A DNA stretch of 53,938 nt from a virus: IMG/VR virus record IMGVR_UViG_3300009514_000034, positions 1 to 53,938 of that record; one strand, 5' to 3'. The notes beneath the pieces were generated by a model. The model made no database searches. It was not told the origin of the DNA and saw only the letters and a list, made by a program, of their open reading frames with translations. Shown here piece by piece: positions 8,805 to 17,500 of this stretch (positions are counted from its first letter, which is position 1; every line of letters starts with the position of its first letter). The position numbers and the translations under genes are program-made.

Positions 8805-10343
8805 ATGTCTGAAAAAGAACCTAAAAAGACCGTTTTTTGTCACGTATGCAAACAACAAACAAATCTAGTCATTGATAGTTTCTCCAGATATCACTTAAAA
8901 CCAAGTCATAATATCACTTTAAAAGAATATTATGATAAATTTATCAAAAAAGAAAATGAAGATATATGCAATAACGCAAATTGTCGTAATAAAACACTAT
9001 TTACCAGATTTTCTAAAGGCTACCGAGAATATTGTTCCAGACAATGCAGGAACAAGTGTAAAGACAGCATAAATAAAATAAAACAAAGTAATCTAAAAAA
9101 TCACGGCCATGAATCCCCATTCGTTGCATATAAAGAAAAAATTAAGAAAACCAATTTAAAAAAATATGGTTATGCGAATCCCTTTGAATCAAAAGAAATG
9201 CAGGATAGATGTAAAGATGTTATATATACAAAATACGGGGTGCGTAATATATCCGAAAGCGAAGACATTAAAAGAAAGAAACGAAAAACTTACGGGAAAA
9301 ATTATTGGAATACTTTTTTACTAAAACTGAAATTTAAAAAAATAAAACCTTTATTTAATTGCGAACATTATATATCCAGAAATCCCTTTAACTTTAAATG
9401 CTTGCGTTGTGGTAAAAAATTTATCAGAAACAGAACTGACCCTCAAGAAATTTTTTGTGGGTGTTTGGCAAATAGATCAAAGCACGAAGATGAAATAACA
9501 GATTATCTGAAAAGTATAGGTATAAAAAATATTGTCTCTAATAAATATTTTATAAATGATATAACCAAAAAGAGAAAATATGAATTAGATATTTATCTAC
9601 CCGAATATAAATTGGGTATAGAATTTCACGGCATATTTTGGCATTCAGATTTGTATGTAGACAAAAACTATCATCAGGATAAGTATTTATATTTTAAAAA
9701 TAAAGATATACAGGTAATTCAGATATTTCAAAATGAATGGCTTAATAAAGAACCCATAGTCAAATCATTACTAAAAAATAAATTAGATGTTAGTAACAAA
9801 ATATACGGAAGAAAATGTGTTGTTAAAGAAATAAGTTCTGATGAATATAGATTATTCCTAGAACATAATCATATACAAGGATATGCCCTGACAAAACACA
9901 GATTCGGATTATTTCATAATGATGAACTTGTATCCGTTATGGGATTTTCTAAAAGCAGATTCAGTGATGATTATAGTTATGAAATAATAAGGTTCTGTAA
10001 TAAATTAGAATGTTCCGTTATAGGCGGTTTTTCAAAATTATTAAAATATTTTACATTAAAAACTAACCCAAAAACTATTGTATCTTATTCTGATGTTCGC
10101 TATTTTGATGGTAAAGGATACTTATCTAACGGATTTACACAGGTACATTTGAGTAAGCCTAATTACTTTTATTTTAAACCTAATGAAATGGTACTATATA
10201 ACAGGTTTAACTTCCAAAAGCACAAATTAAAGGACAAATTAAAGAAATTTGATCCTGATAAGACCGAATATCAAAATATGCTGGAAAACAAATATCTAAG
10301 GATATTTGATGCCGGTAATCTGGTATTAGTAAAAAATATTTAA
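8805..10343 (+). CDS. Homing endonuclease of the Vsr-like EDxHD type
   Basis: A 512-residue free-standing endonuclease. The N-terminal 90 residues hold paired Cys motifs (CHVC, CNNANC, CSRQC) that suggest zinc-binding DNA recognition. Residues 95-165 contain repeated SNLKNHG / TNLKKYG / TKYGVRN units, as in the DNA-binding modules of phage homing enzymes. The catalytic part has ELDIYLPEYKLGIEFHG then FWHSD, giving Asp262, Glu273, His280 and Asp282 of a Vsr-like nuclease; QIFQNEW follows. The C-terminal 180 residues are a further domain common in such enzymes. It directly follows the capsid gene and its terminator, a typical homing site. It is very AT-rich and probably selfish rather than needed for growth. 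Confidence 0.8.
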   Translation: MSEKEPKKTVFCHVCKQQTNLVIDSFSRYHLKPSHNITLKEYYDKFIKKENEDICNNANCRNKTLFTRFSKGYREYCSRQCRNKCKDSINKIKQSNLKNHGHESPFVAYKEKIKKTNLKKYGYANPFESKEMQDRCKDVIYTKYGVRNISESEDIKRKKRKTYGKNYWNTFLLKLKFKKIKPLFNCEHYISRNPFNFKCLRCGKKFIRNRTDPQEIFCGCLANRSKHEDEITDYLKSIGIKNIVSNKYFINDITKKRKYELDIYLPEYKLGIEFHGIFWHSDLYVDKNYHQDKYLYFKNKDIQVIQIFQNEWLNKEPIVKSLLKNKLDVSNKIYGRKCVVKEISSDEYRLFLEHNHIQGYALTKHRFGLFHNDELVSVMGFSKSRFSDDYSYEIIRFCNKLECSVIGGFSKLLKYFTLKTNPKTIVSYSDVRYFDGKGYLSNGFTQVHLSKPNYFYFKPNEMVLYNRFNFQKHKLKDKLKKFDPDKTEYQNMLENKYLRIFDAGNLVLVKNI

Positions 10344-10344
10344 T

Positions 10345-10375
10345 AAAAAGGGTGGGGTACTTCATTGTTGTTTTC
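10345..10375 (+). repeat. Left terminal inverted repeat
   Basis: Begins AAAAAGGGTGGGGTA; pairs with 11980-12010 over 26 of 31 positions. It starts 2 bases after the stop codon of the homing endonuclease. Confidence 0.75.
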
Positions 10376-10393
10376 ATAGAAAGTTCAGTTTTT

Positions 10394-10402
10394 TATAAAC
10401 TA
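10394..10402 (+). promoter_or_regulatory. Late promoter (TATAAACTA) of the passenger gene
   Basis: Exact late motif 27 bases upstream of the ATG at 10430, inside the transposon, so the passenger should be expressed with the phage late genes. Confidence 0.6.
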
Positions 10403-10429
10403 AAAGAAACAAACTATTGGACTTGAAAA

Positions 10430-10906
10430 ATGAACAATAAAGAGAAATTTGAGAACTTTCTGGAATCCCTCAAGGGTAACGGACAAGATGTATTGATTGA
10501 ATCAGTAAAACAGGGATTTGAAGTCTGTTTTGAATCAAGTGAAAAAGAACAGGCCAATGCGTTATACAAGGAATTAGTATCAGAATATGGTAGATCGCAG
10601 GTAGATGATACTGTAAAAAAAATGCCTAAAAAAGTTGGTAGTTGGAATAAAGTTGCTTTTTTAAATGAAGTTAAAAGAGCAATTGACTCTGGAGATATAG
10701 ACGGATATATTGAAAAAGAATTGGAAATCGGTAAGGAAGTAAAGGAAAGGTCTAAAAGATCCGTGAAGGAACAATTACAAGATTTATCTGAAGAATATGG
10801 AGAAGACGAAGTTAAAGAAATTTTAGGAAAAATTGGTAAAAAAAGATTCCTTCAAAATAAAGATGAATATTTGCGTAAAATTAGACATGCTTTGGATATG
10901 AATTAA
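10430..10906 (+). CDS. Tagged internal (capsid-targeted) protein, transposon passenger
   Basis: A 158-residue member of the tagged family: KFENFLESLKGNGQDVLIE then SVKQGFEVCFE fills residues 5-35, with candidate gp21 sites after FLE and LIE. The body after residue 40 contains two copies of a ~42-residue unit: LYKELVSEYG...NEVKRAID and LQDLSEEYG...RKIRHALD. The copies share EYG, a KK pair and a final helix ending in A(I/L)D, so it arose by internal duplication. It is very basic and acidic, with no membrane segment. It has its own phage-type late promoter yet lies within the terminal repeats of a transposon. Delivery to the capsid interior is inferred; the activity of the body is unknown. Confidence 0.75.
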   Translation: MNNKEKFENFLESLKGNGQDVLIESVKQGFEVCFESSEKEQANALYKELVSEYGRSQVDDTVKKMPKKVGSWNKVAFLNEVKRAIDSGDIDGYIEKELEIGKEVKERSKRSVKEQLQDLSEEYGEDEVKEILGKIGKKRFLQNKDEYLRKIRHALDMN

Positions 10907-10921
10907 TAAATATTAATTCTG

Positions 10922-11881
10922 TTAAATCCAGTTATATAAATACTCAATCCCGACAGGGCGATCAACGATCCCCAGATGCATAGCCGGGGTCATAATCATC
11001 TTATATTTCTTACCCCCTTCTCTTACGGTGTAGCTTTTCTGTAAGAAGTAATTACTGAAAAATTTATAGATATTCAATCGGGCATTAAGCATTTTATTCT
11101 CTTTACAGATATGCCATGATTTCCTTCTCAGCATTGAGATATTGGCTCTCATACAGGCAATCATGTTATTCACAGAGAACAGCTTGTTTTTGTTATCAGC
11201 CACCGAAGCATCGTAGACATGGTGAACAGCCAAATCCCCAAATAACTCCTTCATGTAGCCACCATAAGCAGGTTTCTTGTCGGATTCGATAACGATCCTG
11301 CCTTCTGGTTTCATAGTTCTACAGGTCTTAATTACCCCTTTGATGTACTTATCTTTTCTCTTGATTTCAGGAGCATTTTCTGCGTTATAGGAATCTTTTA
11401 GATGGGGATAGTGGCTTCTGGATGACACTCTAACAGATTGTACATCAACCAAAAAGTGGCTATCCACTTCCACCACAGCCGGGATAGATATTGTATGTAC
11501 AGACTTCCGTTCAATGGTTTCAAACTCATCAAACTGGAATCTGGGTTTGTTTTCCCTTGTCCAGTTACCCATCATTTTCTTATGAAAATCGTTACAGTGT
11601 TTTTCCAGCCAGAGAATCTTCTTCTGGATGGTTTTCTTGGTGGTTCGGTGGAGAATACCCAGTTTCCTGACACCCATTCCCATTGAGATGGTTTCCATCA
11701 CCTTGCGGTTCAGATCGGGGCGTTTCTGTCTGTATGTTAAGTGGAAGAACTGGTCAGAAAATGACTTGAAGCAATGAGTACATTTATATCGCTGGACTTT
11801 CTGATGGTTTCTTTTGCGCTGGTAACGCCCATCTTTTCTAATTTTCTCTTTCCCACACTTAGGACAATTTTTAATTTCCAT
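10922..11881 (-). CDS. Transposase, zinc-ribbon DDE type (IS1595/IS1-like)
   Basis: A 319-residue transposase. The N-terminus has a zinc ribbon (CPKCG at residues 5-9, then YKCTHC) of the kind that begins IS1- and IS1595-type enzymes, then a helix-turn-helix-like region containing MGVRKLGILHRTTKKTIQKK. A catalytic core follows with a first Asp in FQFDEFET, a second in IVIESDKKPAYGGY and a terminal Asn/Arg-rich helix SVNNMIACMRANISMLRR, which fits a DDN/DDE pattern. The reading frame is full length with no stop or frameshift, so it may be active. Base composition is richer in G and C than the phage genes, pointing to a bacterial source. Confidence 0.8.
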   Translation of the reverse strand: MEIKNCPKCGKEKIRKDGRYQRKRNHQKVQRYKCTHCFKSFSDQFFHLTYRQKRPDLNRKVMETISMGMGVRKLGILHRTTKKTIQKKILWLEKHCNDFHKKMMGNWTRENKPRFQFDEFETIERKSVHTISIPAVVEVDSHFLVDVQSVRVSSRSHYPHLKDSYNAENAPEIKRKDKYIKGVIKTCRTMKPEGRIVIESDKKPAYGGYMKELFGDLAVHHVYDASVADNKNKLFSVNNMIACMRANISMLRRKSWHICKENKMLNARLNIYKFFSNYFLQKSYTVREGGKKYKMIMTPAMHLGIVDRPVGIEYLYNWI

Positions 11882-11979
11882 GTATAACTCTCAGACAGGG
11901 GTGCTATACTATTGTACACCAATTTCACTGAGAAGTCAATTTGTTTCGTAAGTCGTTATTTTAGATTGGATTAAGAGGG

Positions 11980-12010
11980 GAAAACACCATTATACTACCC
12001 CACCCTTTTT
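11980..12010 (-). repeat. Right terminal inverted repeat
   Basis: Complement of the left repeat at 10345-10375: 15 outer bases perfect, 11 of 16 inner bases matching. Lies about 100 bases upstream of the transposase ATG. Confidence 0.75.
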
Positions 12011-12015
12011 AATAA

Positions 12016-12213
12016 TATCCCATACATAAAAAATATGTTCTATGTATGGGATATAAAGAACCCCCACATTCAGAAGCTGGTATCATATACATGCCTTATA
12101 TAGGGGCTATTTTTACCGAATTAGGACCCCCAACACAACCTAATTACCCAAATGATGATGTACCTTCTGATGATTACTATGCGGATATTGAAGAAGAAGA
12201 AGATAACTTTTAA
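12016..12213 (+). pseudogene. 3' fragment of a second major capsid-like gene
   Basis: The frame open from 12016 reads ...YVLCMGYKEPPHSEAG and IIYMPYIGAIF, which aligns to YALVGYKGPRQGESG and IIFMPYIPYIF near the C-terminus of the intact capsid protein (about residues 371-395). The following conserved region (RYAIVANLL and beyond) is missing; the frame instead ends in a short acidic tail (DDYYADIEEEEDNF). The upstream part is cut off at the transposon end (stop codon at 12013). An ATG at 12046 could still start a 55-residue product. It could also be the remnant of a gp24-type vertex protein gene, which follows gp23 in T4. Confidence 0.75.
12017..12052 (+). repeat. Perfect 12-bp inverted repeat in the capsid fragment
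   Basis: ATCCCATACATA (12017-12028) and TATGTATGGGAT (12041-12052) around a 12-base loop. It lies just outside the right transposon end and overlaps the only ATG of the fragment. Confidence 0.7.
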
Positions 12214-12234
12214 TGAAAAATAAAATATTTTTAA

Positions 12235-12241
12235 TATAAAC
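12235..12241 (+). promoter_or_regulatory. Late promoter (TATAAAC)
   Basis: Core late motif 21 bases upstream of the ATG at 12263; ACGGAG lies between as ribosome-binding site. Confidence 0.5.
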
Positions 12242-12262
12242 ATATTAAAAACGGAGTATGTA

Positions 12263-12802
12263 ATGGAAGAATTTAAATTTGGTGAATCATATCAAGAAAA
12301 GCCACAAGAAGCCAATCAAGCCCCAAAAATGGAAAATTATAATCCTAATGATGGCTTAGGACAGCCGGGAGTAGACCCCAATAACATCCCCCAGCCCCAG
12401 TTTCTGGACCTTAATAATCCCCAGAATTTCAGCAATGTTGGTAATAACCCACAACAGCAACAACCTTATATGCCACAATATCAGGTTCCTCAACAACCAA
12501 CGGGACCTAACTTTGAGGGAATTAAAGATAAAGCTGGAATGGGTTCTAAAATAAATAGCATAATGGAAATGGGTGATAAAATTGATGTCGATGTTAATAC
12601 AGGAGATTCTGCCGTAAATTCTGGTAAATATGGTATAACAAAAGCTGTAAGTTCTTTACATGAAGCTATTAAAATGTTAAAGGATATTGATTACTGGATA
12701 CCCAAGGGTAAAGAAGAGTATGCCCCACAATTAAAAAAGATTTCCCAGCCTATCACTAAGGCACTGGAAGCATATGTAAGTAAGGTGGAATCCCTAAGCT
12801 AA
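12263..12802 (+). CDS. Hypothetical late protein with Pro/Gln/Asn-rich N-terminus
   Basis: A 179-residue protein. The first ~95 residues are low in complexity and rich in Pro, Gln and Asn, so probably disordered; the last ~70 form a helical domain (SSLHEAIKMLKDIDYWIP... ITKALEAYV). A late promoter motif and a GGAG site precede it, and tagged late genes follow. I recognise no family. A virion or assembly role is inferred only from expression context. Confidence 0.65.
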   Translation: MEEFKFGESYQEKPQEANQAPKMENYNPNDGLGQPGVDPNNIPQPQFLDLNNPQNFSNVGNNPQQQQPYMPQYQVPQQPTGPNFEGIKDKAGMGSKINSIMEMGDKIDVDVNTGDSAVNSGKYGITKAVSSLHEAIKMLKDIDYWIPKGKEEYAPQLKKISQPITKALEAYVSKVESLS

Positions 12803-12824
12803 ATTAATTTTATAGTATTCATAT

Positions 12825-12831
12825 TATAAAC
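12825..12831 (+). promoter_or_regulatory. Late promoter (TATAAAC)
   Basis: Core late motif 31 bases upstream of the ATG at 12863; the gene itself has an AAGGAAC ribosome-binding site. Confidence 0.5.
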
Positions 12832-12862
12832 TTATGGTAAGGATACTCATAAGGAACATAAT

Positions 12863-13351
12863 ATGTCGTTTTACGGTCAAGGTAATTTTAAACTCAAGCA
12901 CGAATATCGTGATTTTTACACCGATGTTCAAAGAAATACTGAAAGAATAGGTGATACTGGTAAGTCAAGCGAAGAATTCAAAGACAGGTCATATGACCAG
13001 TTCAAAATGCATGACTTCAATGAATTAGCTAAAAATCAGGATAAATTCACACCCCCCGATGAAATGTACGGAACCATCAAACGTGATAATTTCAGAAATT
13101 ATAACAGGATGGAATATGATAAACCTGAACGTCACGATGGTAAAGAGCATGCCGATGTTAAAAAGGAAGTCGAAGCTAAAACTGAAGTAACCGTTGATAA
13201 GTTACTGAATGCTTTCGAAGACCAAGGTTATACTCTAAACAGCACCGCAAGCACTGTTAAAAATACGCCAATTGAAAAAGATGACTATGATGGTCAGATG
13301 AGATTGGTTATTCTGGATAGCGATAAAGAACAACCTACGAAAAGGATATAA
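12863..13351 (+). CDS. Hypothetical late protein
   Basis: A 162-residue, very hydrophilic protein with many Lys, Asp and Glu and repeated aromatic-charged pairs (EYRDFYTD, RNYNRMEYD). No membrane segment or known motif. Preceded by a late promoter motif and AAGGA site. Its stop codon directly abuts the ATG of a tagged internal-protein gene at 13352, so the two are probably cotranscribed. Function unknown. Confidence 0.65.
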   Translation: MSFYGQGNFKLKHEYRDFYTDVQRNTERIGDTGKSSEEFKDRSYDQFKMHDFNELAKNQDKFTPPDEMYGTIKRDNFRNYNRMEYDKPERHDGKEHADVKKEVEAKTEVTVDKLLNAFEDQGYTLNSTASTVKNTPIEKDDYDGQMRLVILDSDKEQPTKRI

Positions 13352-13816
13352 ATGAATTATAAAAAATTTAAGAATTTTTTAGAATCCCTGAAAGGACACG
13401 GGAAAGATCCCTTGATAGAATCTATCAAGCAGGGATTTAAAGCATGTTTTGAATCTATTGAAGATGAGGCTGATAAAGATATCGAAGCATACTTTGATAA
13501 AAAAGTTCCTCCCGATATTCAAAGGTTAATAAATCAGGCCACTACAGATTTATACACGGGTCCTTTAGAAGAGGAAGATTATCCCGGATTTCAAACGGCT
13601 TCTGCAAAAATACAAGAATGGGTTGATAATGAACTATCCGAAGTGTGGTATGATACCCAATCAGGATATGTTTCTGAAGAAAAACCTAAAGGATACGAAG
13701 ATGAAGATAGTGGAGAATGGGTAGAACCCTTCTGGGAAGACTATTATCATTATGATAAGAAACATGTAGTACAATTAGTTTTAGGAAATGAATTAGCCAA
13801 TACATTATATCGATAG
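13352..13816 (+). CDS. Tagged internal (capsid-targeted) protein
   Basis: A 154-residue member of the tagged family (KFKNFLESLKGHGKDPLIE, then SIKQGFKACFES). LIE/S fits the gp21 cleavage rule; cutting would free an acidic body of about 130 residues rich in Tyr, Trp and Glu that contains WVDNELSEVWYDTQSGYVSEE. No known fold is seen in the body. The ATG follows the stop of the preceding gene without a gap, and two further tagged genes follow. Packaging in the head is inferred from the tag. Confidence 0.75.
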   Translation: MNYKKFKNFLESLKGHGKDPLIESIKQGFKACFESIEDEADKDIEAYFDKKVPPDIQRLINQATTDLYTGPLEEEDYPGFQTASAKIQEWVDNELSEVWYDTQSGYVSEEKPKGYEDEDSGEWVEPFWEDYYHYDKKHVVQLVLGNELANTLYR

Positions 13817-13824
13817 GATTTATT

Positions 13825-14172
13825 ATGAATAAAATAAAGAAGTTTGAAACCTTTTTAGAATCCCTTAAAGGACAGGGACAAGATTCTTTAATTGAATCCG
13901 TTAAAAAAGGATTTAAAGCTTGTTTCGAATCTTTTAATGAAGAAAGTATGAAAGATGCTATTTTAAACTGGACTCGTGGAGCTGATAATCCAGTTACAAA
14001 TCCATTTCCTTTAGGACAATTATTGGCCGGAACTACTAGCAGAGATTCTGGAATATTTAAAATGAAACGTGGTCCTAAATTGTATTACTACATACAAAGA
14101 CACAAATGGGACGATGAAACCAAAACTCTTAACGAACTTGAGTCCCCCATTGTAACTTTGGAGCCTGCTTAA
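13825..14172 (+). CDS. Tagged internal (capsid-targeted) protein
   Basis: A 115-residue member of the tagged family (KFETFLESLKGQGQDSLIE, then SVKKGFKACFES). The tag-coding DNA (13843-13913) is identical over 71 bases to that of the next gene, whereas the bodies are unrelated. The body is small and basic, with KMKRGPKLYYYIQRHKW. An AGGAT site precedes the ATG. Its last base overlaps the next ATG (TAATG), so translation is probably coupled. Confidence 0.75.
   Translation: MNKIKKFETFLESLKGQGQDSLIESVKKGFKACFESFNEESMKDAILNWTRGADNPVTNPFPLGQLLAGTTSRDSGIFKMKRGPKLYYYIQRHKWDDETKTLNELESPIVTLEPA
13843..13913 (+). repeat. Tag-coding direct repeat, copy 1
   Basis: 71 bases identical to 14190-14260, confined to the part encoding the shared tag. 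Confidence 0.85.
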
Positions 14173-14549
14173 TGAACAAGATAGAAAAATTTGAAACCTT
14201 TTTAGAATCCCTTAAAGGACAGGGACAAGATTCTTTAATTGAATCCGTTAAAAAAGGATTCAAAGTATGTTTTGAAAATGAAGAATCCAGCTTAAAAGAT
14301 GAAATGAAATCATATTTGATACAAACATATAGTGGATTAATGGATACAACTGATGATGGTTTTAATTTTGATATGGAAGCTGCTATTTATTGGTTTGCTA
14401 ATCATTATCATGGAGGTCAATGGTCCGAGCTATACAGCATATTATCAACTTCTCAATATAATCCCGGTAGAATGGTCAACGGACCTGAAGACGAAGGAGA
14501 ATCTACAAAAATGATGTATGATTCTCTTGTAGATAAATACGGAAAATAA
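14172..14549 (+). CDS. Tagged internal (capsid-targeted) protein
   Basis: A 125-residue tagged protein (KFETFLESLKGQGQDSLIE, then SVKKGFKVCFEN) with predicted gp21 cleavage after Glu24. The acidic body contains FNFDMEAAIYWFANHYHGGQW and is not recognised. Start overlaps the preceding stop. The gene ends one base before the stop of the convergent 1330-residue structural gene, so the two transcription units meet tail to tail with no spacer. Confidence 0.75.
   Translation: MNKIEKFETFLESLKGQGQDSLIESVKKGFKVCFENEESSLKDEMKSYLIQTYSGLMDTTDDGFNFDMEAAIYWFANHYHGGQWSELYSILSTSQYNPGRMVNGPEDEGESTKMMYDSLVDKYGK
14190..14260 (+). repeat. Tag-coding direct repeat, copy 2
   Basis: 71 bases identical to 13843-13913. 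Confidence 0.85.
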
Positions 14550-17500
14550 TTATAAAATATCCCTAACATCAGGGGTATTTTCGTTCTGAATCTCTTTAAT
14601 AGTTCTCTCTACAGTAGCATCTCCCTGTAATTCTTCGATAACGGGTTTCTCTCTGGTAAGTTTAGCTTTCTGGATACCCTGTAATTGGGCGTTAGAAACC
14701 AGCTTTTCAAATACAGATTGATTCTCATTCCTATCCTGTTCAGGATCAAAATCTATATCTTGGTTAACTTCTTCAATGTTAGGTCCTAGTCCCCTTACAG
14801 TTCCGTCATTAGTTACTTTCTGATCATTTATTTTCATTTTCTGAGTCATATCTTTTACTTCTTCTGGGGTAAGAAGTTCTCCAGAATCATTTTCAATTAA
14901 TGTCTGGGTTCTGATTATTCCAAACTCATTTTCAATTAAATTAATCTGGTCGGCATTGGGGCTTTCCAAGAAATTATCGTATAGAAAATCAATATCCAGA
15001 TTTTCAATTAATTCTTTTATTTCGTTGTATTCTTCTACTATACTATCCTTAACTATGATATGTAATAACAGTGCATCTTCCCCAATGGGTTCACCCGCTT
15101 CATTGTAGCCGGAAATTACCGGAGCATCCGATGTAATTATTTCTAAAGGCTGAACTTCTTCTGGTACAAAGACACCTTGACTGTTGTATCTTCCAAACTG
15201 AACACTATCTTCATTAATCTGTTTTTCCCCGAATGTGTTCCCGTTTCCCTCGGTATTTAATGAACGAACATCCGCTACTGGGATAGAAATTTTACCGTCA
15301 TGTAATGTTATGTAGGACGTATCTCCGCTGTCCTTTATAAATATTTTTATATTTTGGTACTCTTCTTCTCCCAGAAATTTTACCACGAAATCAATGGGGT
15401 TTGTTTCGGCCACACTACTGATTAAGTAATCAAACTTTTCAATATAATCAGAAGAAAGAATTCCACGAACGGCATTGAAATCTCCTATAAGCGAATAATA
15501 ATCCACCAGTTGCTGGAAAGAAATTGGATTTTTAGCCTTCCATTCTGGAACAGTTCCAATTAATCGTCTGCCGTGCGCATGCATCTTCTGCCTAACCATG
15601 AATAAAAATTCCTGTATATCTTTTAATACAAGGTTACTTGGAGTATTAAATTGATTTATGTCCTGTGGGGAAACATATCTTTCTCCGTTAATAACTATGG
15701 CATCCTGATAGGCCGTGCTACTTGCTCTTATGTATGGTTTATCATCATCGATTTCAACATCATCAACAATAACATATCCTCTCTGGTCCACATTTACGTA
15801 AGCATTGGCAACGACAGGATCTTGTTGGTTAAATGCTGCCTGTCTGAATTTCCAAGCATCCATGTGCTTTATTCCTATGGGAAGAAATTCCCATACAAAT
15901 AAATCGGGTCCCATGACCAATTGAGCACACCAGATAACGTTCATAGGTTCCCCGAATTTTCCCAGTTTAGCCCCCTCAATAAAGGCAGTTGATACATCAA
16001 CCAATTTACAAAACTCTTCTTCGTCACCTTCTTCAATGGGAGTTACGCCATCCTCTTTTGTAATTAATATTTTTACAGAAAGGCCATAATTATGCCATGA
16101 AAGAAAACTGCTTGAAGTTCCGCCCGTCTGTAAGTTTTCCTGTGATTCCCATGAACGGGTGGTTTCTATTAACTTTACCCTGCTGGGATTAAACTCAGAT
16201 TTTAGTATCTCCAATAAAAACTGAACCTTGTTATAAACATCCACTCCCTTTCTTAAATCCGAAATTTCTTTACTACTTTCATGAAAAATCTCGTGGCCTG
16301 CGGGAATTTCGCTGAGTTGTACTGTGGTATCGTTATTGGTTGATACTGTTATAGGTAATTCTCCTTCTCTGGAAGAAAATTCTGATTGATCAAAAGGGCC
16401 ATAATTAAAATAAGCTTCATCCCTTAAATCATCATCAAAAGGAAGGTGGGGCATGTTAAATACTATTTCAACATCCTCACGGGATATATCTGGCTGTGTT
16501 TCATCCAGAGGATTTATAACAGAGTTAAGAGTTGCGCTTCCGGTAGGGTCTGGTGTATTGGCTAATTCTTCTTTAGATAATTCTAACGAATATGACAATG
16601 TATTATCATCTATAATATTCGGTCTGAAAAATCCATTGTATATGGCTTGATCTATTCCAGAAATTTCTATCTGTAAAGTGTCTTCAGTGGCCATATGAGG
16701 TTCTTCAGTTACTACAAGAACATGTCCAGCAATAGGTTCAACTCTACTTAATGTTATGGTAGAATCTATGGGGTTTTCAATTAAATTAACCCCAGCTTCT
16801 CTTTCATTGGGTCTGAATAAAGATAAAACTCGGGTATCAATAAATCTCAATTCAACCCACCTGACACCGTTGTCAATTCTTTTATATCTGGCTCTCCTGA
16901 ACCATCCCCTTCTTCGAGTTCTTATTGTCTTAATACCAAAATCAACGGGCAATAAAATTCGGGCTAATTTTATGTTAGGATTATTTTTCTCTACTAATCT
17001 TCTTTTATCATTCTTAGTATTATTGTCTATTAACATATCTTTGTTTTCGAATATTGATTCACTGGTAAATCTTTCATACCATTCAATCTTTTTAATTAGT
17101 AATTCGAATTCATTTGTTCTGGTCCTGATATCAGATAATGCGAAGTTAGTAAATATGCCGGATAATACCCCAGAAAATCCCTTGAACTGTGTGTTTATCT
17201 TTTTGATGTTTTCAACCAATTCAATGGGGTCGAATCCGGGGGTAATTACAAGATCCTGTTCTTTTATTATTGATATTACGCCATCATCATTCTCTGGTAA
17301 TTTGCTCAACATATCATCAATCGGAGAATCAGAATTAGTATCCAGTGTGGAAGAAGGATCTATTTCGAGTAAATTTATATGTCTAAGTTCGGGGGTCAGT
17401 GTATTTTCTGGAATAAATGATATATCTACCAAGTTACTCTTACCTGTCGGATCGAGTACGTGTTTGCCGTCTTGGCCTATCAGAAATTTCCCCTGATGAA

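Larger units (their letters stand above)
10345..12010. mobile_element. Transposon with terminal inverted repeats, transposase and one passenger gene
   Basis: The ends carry AAAAAGGGTGGGGTA (10345-10359) and its perfect complement (11996-12010). The similarity continues inward for 16 more bases with 11 matches, about 26 of 31 overall. Inside are a zinc-ribbon DDE transposase on the minus strand (10922-11881) and a plus-strand gene with the phage capsid-targeting tag (10430-10906). AAT flanks both ends and may be a short target duplication. The transposase stretch is visibly less AT-rich than the phage genes around it. Right of the element lies a truncated capsid gene, so insertion or associated deletion broke that gene. 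I infer an IS1595- or IS1-like element; the exact family needs a database comparison. Confidence 0.75.

Noticed and set aside
12046-12213. Capsid fragment as an intact small gene
   Set aside because: It lacks most of the capsid fold and its 5' part is cut at the transposon; kept as pseudogene, though a short product cannot be ruled out.
16756-17496. Long antisense ORF (246 codons) inside the 1330-residue structural gene
   Set aside because: The sense frame is continuous; the antisense product is hydrophobic-serine-rich as expected from shadow reading of an AT-rich gene.
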